Origin: Argyresthia goedartella
Taxonomy: Eukaryota; Arthropoda; Insecta; Lepidoptera; Argyresthiidae
Reading direction: 5' to 3'
Assembly (NCBI GenBank): GCA_949825045.1
Contig: OX463816.1
Coordinates: forward strand, 14,937,579-15,001,578
DNA: 64,000 nucleotides
Shown here in pieces: positions 46,301 through 54,462 of the stretch. A program made the position numbers and the translations under genes. Each line of letters starts with the position of its first letter. The first letter of the stretch is position 1. The notes beneath the pieces were generated by a model. That model was not told where the DNA came from, did not search any database, and saw nothing but the letters and a program-made list of their open reading frames with translations.

Positions 46301-48236
46301 AGGTGGTATCAGTAATGGAGTTAATTAAATCCAATCCAAATCTACATATGGCTGCCTAAGGTTGCCCCACCTATGATCTAATTTTATGCAATTTATGCAA
46401 ATATGTAGGTCACAGACTGATAATAATGTGGAAATAAGTAAGCCATGGTTAATCTCCAAAGTTATTGTGAGTGTCTTTCCTTTTAAGTGAATTCTAGAAA
46501 ATTACAGCTGTCATTGTAATCCAGTTATACATCATATTTTTATAGACTAAAGGGTAAATTCTTATTAAATGGACAATTAAAAACTTTGTTGGCAATCAAT
46601 AACATTATAACTATGATGATTTATAGGTCCATTCTTACCTCATCTTCATGCTGTGGATCTGCATTATCCCAGAATACAAACTTCAAATCTTTGTCAGTGA
46701 ACCCAATAACTGTTGCTGTCACTATAACATTGGAGCCTCTGACAGCGGGGCCATTTGTATGGAGGACCACATCTATTGCTAGGACTCCTGAAATTTATAA
46801 AATATGCCTATGTAGTGTATACCTTCTGTACTGAACTAGTGACCATACAATTATGTTAGAAATGTTAACACTCTGAAGGCAGTCCAGTTTGGTTAGGCAT
46901 AACAATTTGATTGAGTTATTTTGTCTGCTGGACTTTATAGCTTATCAATAAAGTAAATTATATTGTTGTACACATGTACTACTTCTATTCAGCAATCAAC
47001 CTTTGTCATCCTAATTTGGTTTGCTGGAAGAGATTTCGTATTAAAGTTAAGCTCACTTTTGTACACTATTTTTATGTAAGTCTTGTTGTTTGTAGTATGT
47101 TACAGTCAACTCTATAAAAATCCGGTAAGTATACATAATTCTGGTAAGTATTCATAATAACCACTGATTTTGGTGAATGTAAAAAATATAGCCAAAATCA
47201 GTCCGATTAACTACTTTAACCAGTTAATATTAATAGTCACCAAGTTTTGTGAAAGTAATAAGAAACCCTTTTTTTCTTGATCAAATATGGTTTATAAAAG
47301 ATAAAATAAAACAAATAGTTAAATTCTTCTTAATATTGTCATTCTAGAGGTATGATTCCACCAACTCTAATGCACAGGATGTTTTGTTATTGCATAGGAT
47401 GTTTCATAGATAGGTGGGTCAGAGTGTCGATAAGGCGACGGAAGGTGTAAAATATTTTATGTCTACTTAAGTTTATGTTTTAAGTATTTTTTGTTGTTCT
47501 TATATGTTCAACTCGACAAGAAGGACAAAGAGGGCTTCTCTTCACTCTCCCTCCTTTACCCTTCACCTAAGCTACTGCAGTTTTTGCCCTAATATTGGCT
47601 GTGAAAATCAGTATTAATCATATTGACCACGGACATGCAGTGATTATGTGATAAATCTTGCTGTATTAATTAATTTAACCATCAATATTGGTAAGTATGA
47701 ATAATAGCCGGGTAGTATGAATAATAACTGAAGCATTATCTTGACCATAGCATATATACAAACAACAAGACTATTATTTGTGTGCAATAGAGAAATTATG
47801 AATATATAATACTTTCTTTTGCAGGTATGTTATATGTGGCAAGGTAAACACAATAATTAATGTGATTCCAACTTCCATCTATTCAACCAGGATATAAAAT
47901 ACAATAAAACTATTTTGAGTCATGAACTTGTTCATCATAAACGTGCTATTATGCCCTTTACATAGAAACTGAGTGCTAATGTTTAGAGGAACCATTGCTG
48001 AGGTGAGTGAATCAAGTGGAAATTCTGATTCTTAAATTATGAACTGCAAAGATGTTTGTACAGCTAACATAAAGTATCAAGCAAGGTAGATGTCGTCATG
48101 GCGCAGCTCCGTGTCCGCGCTACCGCAACCAGAATGTGCCTGCTGATTATTGCTGATGGTATTACGTTTATATTACGAGATTCTTACCTGCTTCAAAAAT
48201 TAGAGTCAGCAAAAATATATTCAGGCCTAAAGCCAT
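34358..48236 (-). CDS. TMEM130/PMEL-like type I membrane glycoprotein, 7 coding exons (492 aa)
   Basis: Exons (minus): 48236-48188, 46787-46639, 45924-45765, 45317-44757, 40016-39726, 37374-37269, 34520-34358. All have AG/GT borders, phases agree, and the total of 1,479 nt equals 492 codons plus stop. Exon 1 is a signal peptide (MALGLNIFLLTLIFEAG). Exons 2-4 form a lumenal region with KFVFWDNADPQHEDE and many N-x-T/S sites. Exon 4 has a run of 18 Thr followed by TEKPTTTTEKPTTTPK, a mucin-like O-glycosylation stalk, then basic KRAAKIKLKK. Exon 5 has the domain with YTGSPPFDYC seen in the TMEM130/PMEL/GPNMB group. Exon 6 is one TM helix (about 410-432; VIVVPVVFCLLAAILVVFGV). Exon 7 is a 55-residue cytoplasmic tail ending YMDSME. 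The family assignment is by resemblance; function is unknown. Introns hold many repeats. Confidence 0.85.
34555..34775 (+). mobile_element. MITE-like repeat, copy D (intron 6)
   Basis: Left end AATCGCACATCAAAAATACTGATT as in copy C; right end AATCAATATTATTGATGTGCAGAG. Same core with part of the GCTTCGCTTCGC hairpin deleted (GGGGGTGAGCGAAAAGC). Confidence 0.8.
35392..35722 (-). mobile_element. Dispersed repeat, copy B (intron 6)
   Basis: The minus strand matches copy A (4075-4390) end to end: CCAAAAACGCACCTATTTTC at its start, the shared core in the middle and CACCAAAATATTTTTTTTCT complement at its end. About 330 bp. Confidence 0.75.
36018..36117. mobile_element. 100-bp palindromic element with perfect 25-bp arms
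   Basis: AGTCTTCACAAAATAAAAGG plus CCCGG at 36018-36042 is the exact inverted complement of 36093-36117. The 50-bp centre is unrelated. It sits in intron 6 of the TMEM130-like gene. Confidence 0.8.
36187..36605 (+). mobile_element. Common lepidopteran dispersed repeat, near full length
   Basis: Head CGGCCAAGTGCAAGTTGGACTCGCGCACAGAGGG. Tail GACATACGGACAGATAGACAGACAG then GAGTTCCTTTTCAGGGTTCCGTA. Non-coding, about 420 bp. It meets an opposite-strand copy tail-to-tail at about 36600. Confidence 0.8.
36598..37232 (-). mobile_element. Common lepidopteran dispersed repeat, opposite orientation
   Basis: The minus strand starts GTGGCTAAGTGCGAGTCGGACTCG (about 37215) and ends with (GGAC)n, CAGACAGACAGCC and TTGTTTCTCTACGGAACC (about 36598). 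It is longer than the plus-strand copy, about 630 bp. Confidence 0.8.
37400..38470. other. Part of intron 5 of the TMEM130-like gene, nothing recognised
   Basis: Short open frames here (61-93 codons) have no family signature. They are on the plus strand of a minus-strand gene's intron. Confidence 0.5.
38480..38862 (-). pseudogene. Jockey-clade RT fragment (intron 5)
   Basis: The minus strand reads KNWRIKAIAPKSNHITNLRK, then a VRLNEEVLLHKTVIKYLELHLDRKQTWKVHI block, then LTIDNKVLTYQAILKPVWAYEMK. This is the post-YADD part of a Jockey reverse transcriptase (typical WRIKVNxxKS / VKYLGxHLDxxLTWKxHI / ILKPIWTYG). It lacks the catalytic part and the 3' end. Confidence 0.8.
38962..39690 (-). mobile_element. 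RTE-clade LINE 3' fragment (intron 5)
   Basis: Minus-strand coding: RRNVSKTKLMTSRLLNVPAI-like residues, YVYLGHRFSFDRDAQVKEI, RVYNQCVLPILTYGAETWTL and, after frameshifts, ARRKDGRWTKVVTEWWPRG, GRPPAQYPRSDDI and DRGDWRFREEAYAQQWVD. These are hallmarks of the RTE C-terminus. The 3' end carries CCACTGCTGGGCATAGGCCT complement and an (ATG)-rich tail. Part of the frame (about 39290-39360) is replaced by another short sequence. Confidence 0.85.
40095..40235. repeat. Partial copy of a palindromic element (intron 4)
   Basis: GCCTGTTGGTTTCGGCCAGTTACTTGGCCCAA matches the arm of the element at 41011-41140. Here the second arm is degraded (GTTTCGGCCAACATTGTGGCCCAAA). Confidence 0.55.
40240..41005. other. 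Intron 4 segment, nothing recognised
   Basis: Short open frames of 61-72 codons only; no signature. Confidence 0.45.
41011..41145. mobile_element. Palindromic MITE-like element (intron 4)
   Basis: Arms GATTGCCTGTTGATTTCGGCC...TGGCCCAAACTC and the inverted GGGCCAGATACCTGGCCGAAATCAACAGG enclose a short centre with a second inverted pair (GGGATTAAAGT/ACTTTAAAATCCC). The arms are imperfect. Confidence 0.7.
41234..41522 (-). mobile_element. tRNA-derived SINE, copy 1 (intron 4)
   Basis: The minus strand begins with a tRNA-like head (GACCCGAATGGCCGAGTCGG, B-box GGTTCGAGTCC at 41441-41451 complement). It ends at the left in an (ATT)n tail (41234-41253). Nearly identical to the copy at 59315-59566. 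The tRNA-like head is not a real tRNA: it runs straight into the SINE body. Confidence 0.85.
42095..42585 (+). pseudogene. Myb/SANT-like DNA-binding domain gene copy, degenerate
   Basis: Three exon-like pieces: 42095-42114 (MVEFME), 42312-42458 and 42534 onwards (VWSDYKNYINKLWR), with AG/GT borders. Joined, they follow the Myb/SANT-like pattern 'MVEFME.HGDL......W.EL...LN......K....W..VWSDYK'. The middle piece needs a frameshift between HGDLSQPSVGPRG and ERSNQMKWTELSQKLNCEG. Such domains accompany Harbinger-type transposons or derive from them. It stops soon after the last motif. It lies on the opposite strand within intron 4 of the TMEM130-like gene. Confidence 0.55.
42655..42890. mobile_element. 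Foldback (MITE-like) element
   Basis: A left arm (about 42693-42764: TTAGGGACATCATTCTGAAC...AGAGCAACTTTATTTT) and a right arm (about 42815-42880) are inverted copies with few mismatches around a ~50-bp centre. The left side also has ACAGGGTCTAACAGAAAGGG, which looks like a transposon end. Confidence 0.75.
43288..43345 (+). repeat. (CA)n / (CATA)n microsatellite
   Basis: ACATACATACAAACACACTCACACACTC then (AC)n and ATACATACA. It sits in a common lepidopteran repeat context (CCAATTCGGTTCAGTGGGTT, about 43235). Confidence 0.75.
44094..44152. repeat. Hairpin palindrome in intron 4
   Basis: CAAAAACTGTTTTTTTTTCTAATTC pairs with GAATTAGAAAAAATAAACAG plus TTTTTG around AGAGGCTC. A CTCTAGAGGGCGCCATATTG stretch follows at about 44170. 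Confidence 0.7.
44944..45040 (-). repeat. Trinucleotide repeat encoding the Thr stalk
   Basis: The plus strand shows GTTGTTGTCGGCTTTTCTGT twice, then (GTCGTA)n and (GTT)n. On the minus strand (ACA/ACT/ACG codons) this encodes TEKPTTTTEKP and the 18-Thr run. Codon mixing (ACG/ACT/ACA) suggests selection for Thr rather than pure slippage; length polymorphism is likely. Confidence 0.8.
47015..47105 (+). mobile_element. LINE/SINE 3'-tail fragment (intron 1)
   Basis: TGGTTTGCTGGAAGAGATTTCG...AAGCTCACTTTTGTAC matches the tail at 19055-19110. No coding. Confidence 0.6.
47458..47640 (+). mobile_element. Dispersed repeat, copy E (intron 1)
   Basis: CTACTTAAGTTTATGTTTTAAG...CCTTTACCCTTCACCTAAGCTAC...GGCTGTGAAAATCAGTATTA: the core shared with copies A-D, with an A-type left side and a C-type right side. 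Confidence 0.7.
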
Positions 48237-48835
48237 ATCGAGAACAAAAGTAATGAAATATCTGAATATTCTGAAGGGTGTTTACACTAAAAGAAAACCA
48301 TTTACGAAGGTATTCAGTGGTTCAATTCAGGAAAAGAAATAATGATAAATTTTCACTCCACAACTAAAAAAACAGCCTGTTTATGTACACCAACACCAAA
48401 ACTCTTGGGTAATCTCTGGTCTGGGATATGTTTTGTTTCGTGGAAAATTTAACAAAACACGCAAAAAAACTGAATGTAATAGTGGGGGGTGGATGGATTG
48501 ATGGATCCTCCTTCCTTCCTTACGTCAGTTGTCCTCGTCATTCATTCATTCATTCATGGGGCATGTTCGATTTTGTGTTACATTTCTGTGTTGTCAACAC
48601 AGACACAACAACAGTAAGCTTGATTTTGCTGGGTGGGAACGATAGCACAACACTAGTAATAAAAAAACAATTGTTGAAAAAGTGTTGTTGATTCACTCTT
48701 AATTATTGTCGTTTTTATTGGATTACTGATTCTATTCCCAAAAAACAACTACTTTAACCATACACACATTTACAAACTATTACTATGGTCTTTTGCCTTT
48801 TTAATTAGAAAGTCTAGGTTAACTTTCTCGGAAAA
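48237..48835. promoter_or_regulatory. Divergent promoter region of two genes
   Basis: The minus-strand TMEM130-like ATG (48236) and the plus-strand two-TM gene ATG (48836) are 599 bp apart, head to head, so both promoters and 5' UTRs must lie here unless upstream non-coding exons exist. No strong TATA box is seen. A (CATT)n run is at 48541-48556. Confidence 0.5.
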
Positions 48836-49729
48836 ATGGCTACCGTATTCGATAGCCCCTTCATCAGGCATTTACGACAACAGCGCGATATCGACTTCGA
48901 TGAGGACCAGAGATTCGGAAGATGTGACTGCACAAGTTATTCCTATTTTGTGCTATCAATGGTGTTGTTTTCAGTAGGGACAGTGATCACAGTGCTTGCC
49001 TTAGGAGACGCTGATGGCTACATACTTAACAATTTGGGACACATGTGGCTGGTAGGGCCAATATTCATATGTGCTGGAATGATGGTCGCTGTAAAAAGTA
49101 TGTTGTATTTGCGTAGAAAGAGTGTTATTCAAATGCTGCTTCACCAGCGTGCTATAATTAGGGTAAGTGTTTAGAGCTACTGCAAAATTAGCATAACAAA
49201 ACAAATATTTATAGGCTCATTAGTAAACTGTGCACGACCGCGCACACGAACTTCCTGTGTCGTTGGAGACAGAAGCAGTTAACACATAACAAGGCTATTT
49301 TTACATATTATATTTCTAAAGTAGAAATGTTAGTGCATGATGAACGACTTAACAAATGACTTAGTTCGATTTTTTTTTGGTCAATTACTTTTAAATTTTA
49401 TTCCTTTTTTGGGTATTTCATGGGAACATTAACTTACCAAATAATTACTTTCTCAGGATATGGCTGCAGTTCAAGCTGAACAAGCCTACAGCGGACAAGT
49501 GCCCCGAACAGCATCCAGTGCTACCTTACCTCCCTCCTACGACGCCTTAATATCCACAGCTACTGCAAGCAAACCGCAGCCATCAGGCTCAGAACCACCT
49601 CCACCCACATATGAAGAAGCCATGTACTTGATTGATGATGAGAAATTCCACATGGCTTCCAGAACTGATGATAGTGATAAATATGAAACGAGTCACGACA
49701 TGGACACTGTCGATCTCCGTAAGCCCTGA
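48836..49729 (+). CDS. Two-TM protein with PPxY motifs, two exons (199 aa)
   Basis: Exons 48836-49162 and 49457-49729 (GTAAGT donor, CTCAG acceptor, phase 0). The N-terminus is charged (RHLRQQRDIDFDEDQ) with CDC, followed by TM1 at about 36-57 (SYFVLSMVLFSVGTVITVLAL) and TM2 at about 69-91 (HMWLVGPIFICAGMMVAVKSML). A cytoplasmic tail with LPPSYDAL (134-137) and PPPPTYEEA (158-161) carries two PPxY motifs that would bind WW domains, for example of NEDD4-type ubiquitin ligases. I do not recognise the family; the layout (short N-terminus, two TMs, PPxY tail) fits small endosomal or NEDD4-adaptor-like proteins, which is inference. It lies head to head with the TMEM130-like gene. Confidence 0.88.
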
Positions 49730-51715
49730 AGCAAATTATTAGACCTAAGAAGTTATTATTATTTAGTTGTCTAAGAGAAACTTAACACTTCCTTGTACTT
49801 ATACCTACTAATAATATGACAGCAACAGAGTTAGTTAGTAATGATTGATCATAAGCATTAAGTATTCTCTGATGTGCCCAAAAAATTTTGCATTAAAATT
49901 GTAGAACTTTCTTGACAAGTTTGTATTGGTTGAAATTCCAGTACAAAATGCACCACAGTTTTTGGTAGTTAAGTGTTAACAAATAATGGTGCTGGTTAGT
50001 TTTGCCAAAGTTATTTTTTGTGATAGTTCAGGTTCTCTTAAATCCTCGACTATTACTTGAGTGGGTTTTTTCATTGCCAGAGGCAAACCTTTAAAATTAT
50101 TTTCAGAATGCCCACCTTTATACTTGTTAGTTTTACCAAGCTTTAACTTTGAAAAAAGGAAGGAATAACATGAACTTTTGTGTCTGACTAAGTTAGTAAA
50201 TTGTTACATACATTTATTAAACATACTGTATGTAATTGAACTTAAATTTACACTAGGAGAATATTTACAACTTTAGTGATCATATTGTGCCTTTCCTGGT
50301 GTAATGTATAGGTATTCATGGAGCTCCACTACCTATTAATTAGTCCTTCAATTGGACTTATATTCTTTGCATTTGTTTGCATATTCATTAGCTTATTAAG
50401 ACTTTTATACAATTCAATTTAAGAATCCAAAAGATTTATTGGAAAAAACATTGTATGTTATTCTTATGCTGTGCTTACCATTATGATGATGATTACTAAA
50501 ATTACATGACAAAAGAACAGGTGCAACTTTGCTTGGAAACAAATATTTTAAGACTGATGCATTTACACAATTCCATAAATTTTATCCAAATAGGTAGTTT
50601 ACACTGGGTATAAAAAATGAATGAAAAAATTATGTATCCACAAATTCGATTTTAAAATTAAAAGAATCTTTTGTTTGCTACCTATTATCAATATCAAAAT
50701 ATGCAGATTTACGCTATTTGCCCAATACTTGTTTCGTAACAATTCAAATTGATTAATGATAGCTTGTGCTAGTTTACTGAGGTCTGCTTAAATCTTAATG
50801 TTGGGCTTGGAACAAGATGTTCTTGTCTTTTTTGTCAGGGTTCTTTCCCTTGTACTTATGTCTAAGCCATAATAATTAACATTAGCTATAAATTAAGCCA
50901 GTCATAAGATCCATCCACACCATCCCAGTTGTATTTAATTTTTAGTGGATGTCCTAAATTCCACCTTGACAGATTCATTATATTTAAATGATAAAAAATA
51001 ATTATGACAATGCAGCAGTCAGATATTTGCAATAGGCCAGGAATTAGTAGGTACATCATTCTGATTGCCTCGTTTTGGAGATTTGATCAATTACTCTTGA
51101 ATGAATGTACCTACCTAATTGTATGTAAAATTTTAGATGGCTAAATATCATGCAAATATGTTTTTACTTCTACTAAAATCTTGAATGCTGTATTGTACAT
51201 TTTCCAAAAGAATAATAAAAATATCAAGTCATTCAGGTAAAATATTCAATGTTTTTTATGTGCCTATGTTAACTAATTAATTCTACCAATCCTTGTGAAT
51301 ATTTAGTTTAGATCTATTGTTAAGACAGAGAAGGTTAAATAATTTCTGAACAAGCTACAGAGGCAGTTCTTCAGACATCTAAGCAAGAATTATTGACACC
51401 TACCATTTTATTGTACCTATATGTTCATTGTACATAGTAATTACCTACACCCATCCATATAAAGTTGTCAATTAATCTTCTTCGTTTTCTGCATTGTTAT
51501 TATCTAGTCTAAAATTTAAGACTTGTGGATGGAACATGATAAAAGAATTGTCTTAGTTTGTATTGATGGCCCGGGTCTTATTATACAATTTTTCAGAGAT
51601 TTGTTTTTATTTAATATCATTCACATTAGAGAAGAATGAATGGCAGTGTGAATGTATACAAATTAAAAACATGTCAAAAAAGTTCACAGAGTTTATATAA
51701 AGTTACAACTTATAC
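49730..51715. other. 3' UTR and intergenic between convergent genes
   Basis: The plus-strand two-TM gene and minus-strand ALG14 converge here. AATAAA at 51214-51219 (plus) could end a long 3' UTR. Minus-strand AATAAA in the TTTTTATTTAAT context at about 51605-51612 lies about 105 bp after the ALG14 stop. AT-rich, few repeats. Confidence 0.5.
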
Positions 51716-52351
51716 CTATGCTATTCTGCCAAAGTATTTGGCTCTATAACAAACATCTCTTAGTTGAGGCCATTGGACAACAACAACATCAGCAAAGCAT
51801 TGGAGTATTTTCCCAGTCAGAGAAAGTGTTCTAACTCGACAAATGCTTTCAACAAAAACAATTCTGCAATCTAACAAAAACAAACACCTTAGCAGGAATG
51901 CAACAACACATATTGGTACACAAGTTCCGGGACCGTTACAAAGTATAACATTGGGTTTGAAATTATATACCACAGGAATTGTGAAAAGCGTCGCATTCAT
52001 TGTACTCACAATTGATGAGGAGTATGACTGATTTACATTTCTACTTCTAGGTATCCTAATCAGCTTAAAATTATCAGAACCTTGTTCCTGTGTGTGGATC
52101 TTCACCTCGCTACTGACGTCATTTTCAGCAGCAACATACAAACGTGGTTTATACTTTTTTAAGTCTAAACATTTGACTATCCTCAAAAGTTCTGTTGTGT
52201 GTCCACCGGATCCGATGCATAGAAGTGTGCGTAATGAACCGTCAGTTTTCTCCAATTTACACTCAGCTGTGAATATTACGGTAAACAAGTACATTAGCCG
52301 GAGCAGAATTGGCGTCACTACAAGTAATGCTGCAATAGTTGTGAATTCCAT
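51716..52351 (-). CDS. ALG14: ALG14, UDP-GlcNAc transferase membrane subunit (211 aa)
   Basis: ALG14 anchors ALG13 to the ER and together they add the second GlcNAc to GlcNAc-PP-dolichol on the cytosolic face, step two of N-glycan precursor assembly. N-terminal TM at about residues 5-27 (TIAALLVVTPILLRLMYLF). Family motifs: LLCIGSGGHTTELL (44-56), YVAAENDVSSE, the SRNVNQSY region, NVILCNGPGTCVPICVVAF, IVFVESICRVRTLSLTGKIL and QWPQLRDVCYRAKYFGRIA at the C-terminus. Full length for the family. Single exon; the ATG at 52351 precedes the TM directly. Its 3' end converges on the two-TM gene. Confidence 0.96.
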   Translation of the reverse strand: MEFTTIAALLVVTPILLRLMYLFTVIFTAECKLEKTDGSLRTLLCIGSGGHTTELLRIVKCLDLKKYKPRLYVAAENDVSSEVKIHTQEQGSDNFKLIRIPRSRNVNQSYSSSIVSTMNATLFTIPVVYNFKPNVILCNGPGTCVPICVVAFLLRCLFLLDCRIVFVESICRVRTLSLTGKILQCFADVVVVQWPQLRDVCYRAKYFGRIA

Positions 52352-52364
52352 GGCAACGAAATAG

Positions 52365-53420
52365 AAAATTTACATGTGAAAATGTCAGAATTAATTTCAC
52401 ATTTAAGTAGCTCAGTTAAATATTTATTTCAGATTTTTTCATTCTTTTGAATTTAATTTGTAATGAGTGGAAAAGTTATTTTTAGGTTACTACTTGTGTC
52501 GTGCTGGTTGCAGGTTGACCTTGCTTGACTGACGTTGACTTGACATTTTTAAGTTTTTATTTGACAATTCACCAGTGTTACCAGATGAAAAATATAAACT
52601 ACCGTGGTTCGGTGAATATTTAATTTGACTTTTTTGGCTGTCCACGTCTTATAACAACAAAACGAATGTAGCAATATCCTAATTTACACTGTATTATTTT
52701 TCTAGACACCGTACTATGATATAAAAACATAGTGTATTGGCATACTTAAAACCTGAGAAATTCACGTAAGAAAGTTGAAAATCACCGACTACGAGCGCTG
52801 GGAGGCTTGTCTCCCGCGCGTTTCGGGTCAAACAAGCTTCAATAAATTTGTGACCAAACTCAGTATCGGTAAGGATATCACTCCACGCACACCTTCAAAC
52901 AATAAAAGCAATTACGTATATAGTATTTATATATAGCTTTATGCATTTTCGATACGGGTTGGCAGAGGCACAGTTGTGCCCACTTTTAGATAATTAAGTC
53001 CATTTTGCATGAGAGGGGGATAGCCCATTGCGGCCACTAAGGAGGTTTCCCCACTATGTTCTATGGAGATATGAAGGTTTCATCACGATAAAACTTGGAC
53101 TATAATGAAGTAAAAACCGCTTTTTCGTAAACAAAACCAACACAGCAGAACAGCTGGTCAATAATTCCGCCCTCTTGATAAAGACACTCACTAAACGAGC
53201 TTTCTCGGTTGCCTAAATTGATCACACAATATAAGGCCATGCTATCCCTGCTACAACGCTAAAAGCAGTTTTGCGGTAACGATTTTAATAATCATGTGTT
53301 AAACAATGGTTAGTTTTTTGTGGTAAGACGGGAAATGTTGTGACTAAGGGGACAGATCAGAATAATTTCTACTCTGTAGACCGCCGCAAATTCAACAGGG
53401 CCATCTGGCGAGCTGATTGA
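52365..53420. other. Intergenic, upstream of ALG14
   Basis: No coding signature. The first about 150 bp must hold the ALG14 promoter; no TATA box evident. Confidence 0.45.
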
Positions 53421-53425
53421 TGACT

Positions 53426-53528
53426 GACTATGTATATATATATACATAGTCAGGTCATAAGTTCTGTCATAATACTCATGACCTGACTATGTATATATAT
53501 ATACATAGTCAGGTCATAAGTTCTGTCA
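53426..53528. repeat. Two identical 26-bp perfect palindromes in direct repeat
   Basis: GACTATG(TA)nCATAGTC occurs at 53426-53451 and 53485-53510. Each is a perfect palindrome and each is followed by AGGTCATAAGTTCTGTCA. The spacer ATAATACTCATGACCT also pairs with AGGTCAT. Strong cruciform potential next to the mariner fragment end. Confidence 0.85.
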
Positions 53529-53559
53529 CATGTGCAATATGAAATAATTTAGACATATT

Positions 53560-53865
53560 TATTATTTATGTAAACATTTATATAGCAAAATGAACTTAAT
53601 AAAACATAGATTCTTATGGTAATAAAATTTATTCAAAATGACCCCCGCGATTTTTAATACAGGTCTTTATTCTGCGCGGCCGGTCGTCTATCGCAGCACG
53701 AACGAGGTCCATGTCAATATCGGCGGCTGCCTTAATCAAGGATGCCTTGAGTGACTTCAAATCAGGATGAGGCTTTGAGCAGGCCTTTTCCTCCAAGTGT
53801 TGCCATATCTTGTAATCTAACGGACTCAAATCTGGACTGGAGGAGGGCCAGTCTTCGTGCCGGAT
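53560..53865 (-). mobile_element. 3' fragment of a mariner transposon
   Basis: Minus-strand coding from about 53865 to the stop at 53629 is a mariner transposase C-terminus: HEDWPSSSPDLSPLDYKIW (third Asp region), EKACSKPHPDLKSLKASL and AIDDRPRRIKTCIKNRGGHF. All upstream mariner sequence is missing. It joins the neighbouring transposon gene in frame. Confidence 0.85.
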
Positions 53866-54462
53866 GAACTTTTGTTCAATGATATCAATGTGATCAATGT
53901 GGGCATTGATGGCCCAGAGCAAAAGTGCAGCTATGTATTGATTACGGTTCTGACCGTCACATGTATCAGAAAAGATAGTAAGGTGCTTCACTTCTTTTGG
54001 GATTTCATGTGAAAGGTAATGTAGTAAACAAGTACCAATCTCACAGCTTCCCTTTTTCCCGTTGATTTCAGACCAACATAGACAATAGGCTTTATTTGGC
54101 AACCGCGCTTCATATACGGTGTAATTCAAAAGAACCAATTTCCTCAGATAATAGAGAATACTTTCGCCTCCACTGGGTATTTGCATAACAGCTTGTAAGT
54201 CAACCGTAATTGACATAAACGTTTTTTCAGAATTTGCTCTTTCCTTGTCAGCAGCTTTAGCCGCTAGACTAATGGTCTTTCGACGTAAATGATTTTGATG
54301 TTCATTTTCCAAAATCAACTTAGTTTGATCATCCGCCTTGTTGTATCTTGTACACACCGTACACAAATCGTTTTTAGGATGGAAAAACCCGATATTGTAT
54401 TCCTCGCAAAAATACTTCGATACTTGGATTCTTTGACGGGTTCTCGCTGCGTTTCGGCACAA
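53629..54462 (-). CDS. Chimeric ORF: 'QNRN'-type transposase + mariner C-terminus (277 aa)
   Basis: One uninterrupted frame joins two unrelated transposon proteins. Residues about 12-198 belong to the QNRN-type transposon: the zinc-binding CTVCTRYNKADD, SITVDLQAVMQIP, YYLRKLVLLNYTVYEA, GTCLLHYLSHEIPKEVKHLT and SDTCDGQNRNQYIAALLLWA. From about residue 200 it is mariner (RHEDWPSSSPDLSPLD to GGHFE). The first about 20 residues arise from a frameshift near 54400 relative to the parent gene, so this ATG is probably not a natural start. Whether the fusion is expressed is unknown; it may be a by-product of insertion and deletion. Confidence 0.7.
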   Translation of the reverse strand: MCRNAARTRQRIQVSKYFCEEYNIGFFHPKNDLCTVCTRYNKADDQTKLILENEHQNHLRRKTISLAAKAADKERANSEKTFMSITVDLQAVMQIPSGGESILYYLRKLVLLNYTVYEARLPNKAYCLCWSEINGKKGSCEIGTCLLHYLSHEIPKEVKHLTIFSDTCDGQNRNQYIAALLLWAINAHIDHIDIIEQKFIRHEDWPSSSPDLSPLDYKIWQHLEEKACSKPHPDLKSLKASLIKAAADIDMDLVRAAIDDRPRRIKTCIKNRGGHFE

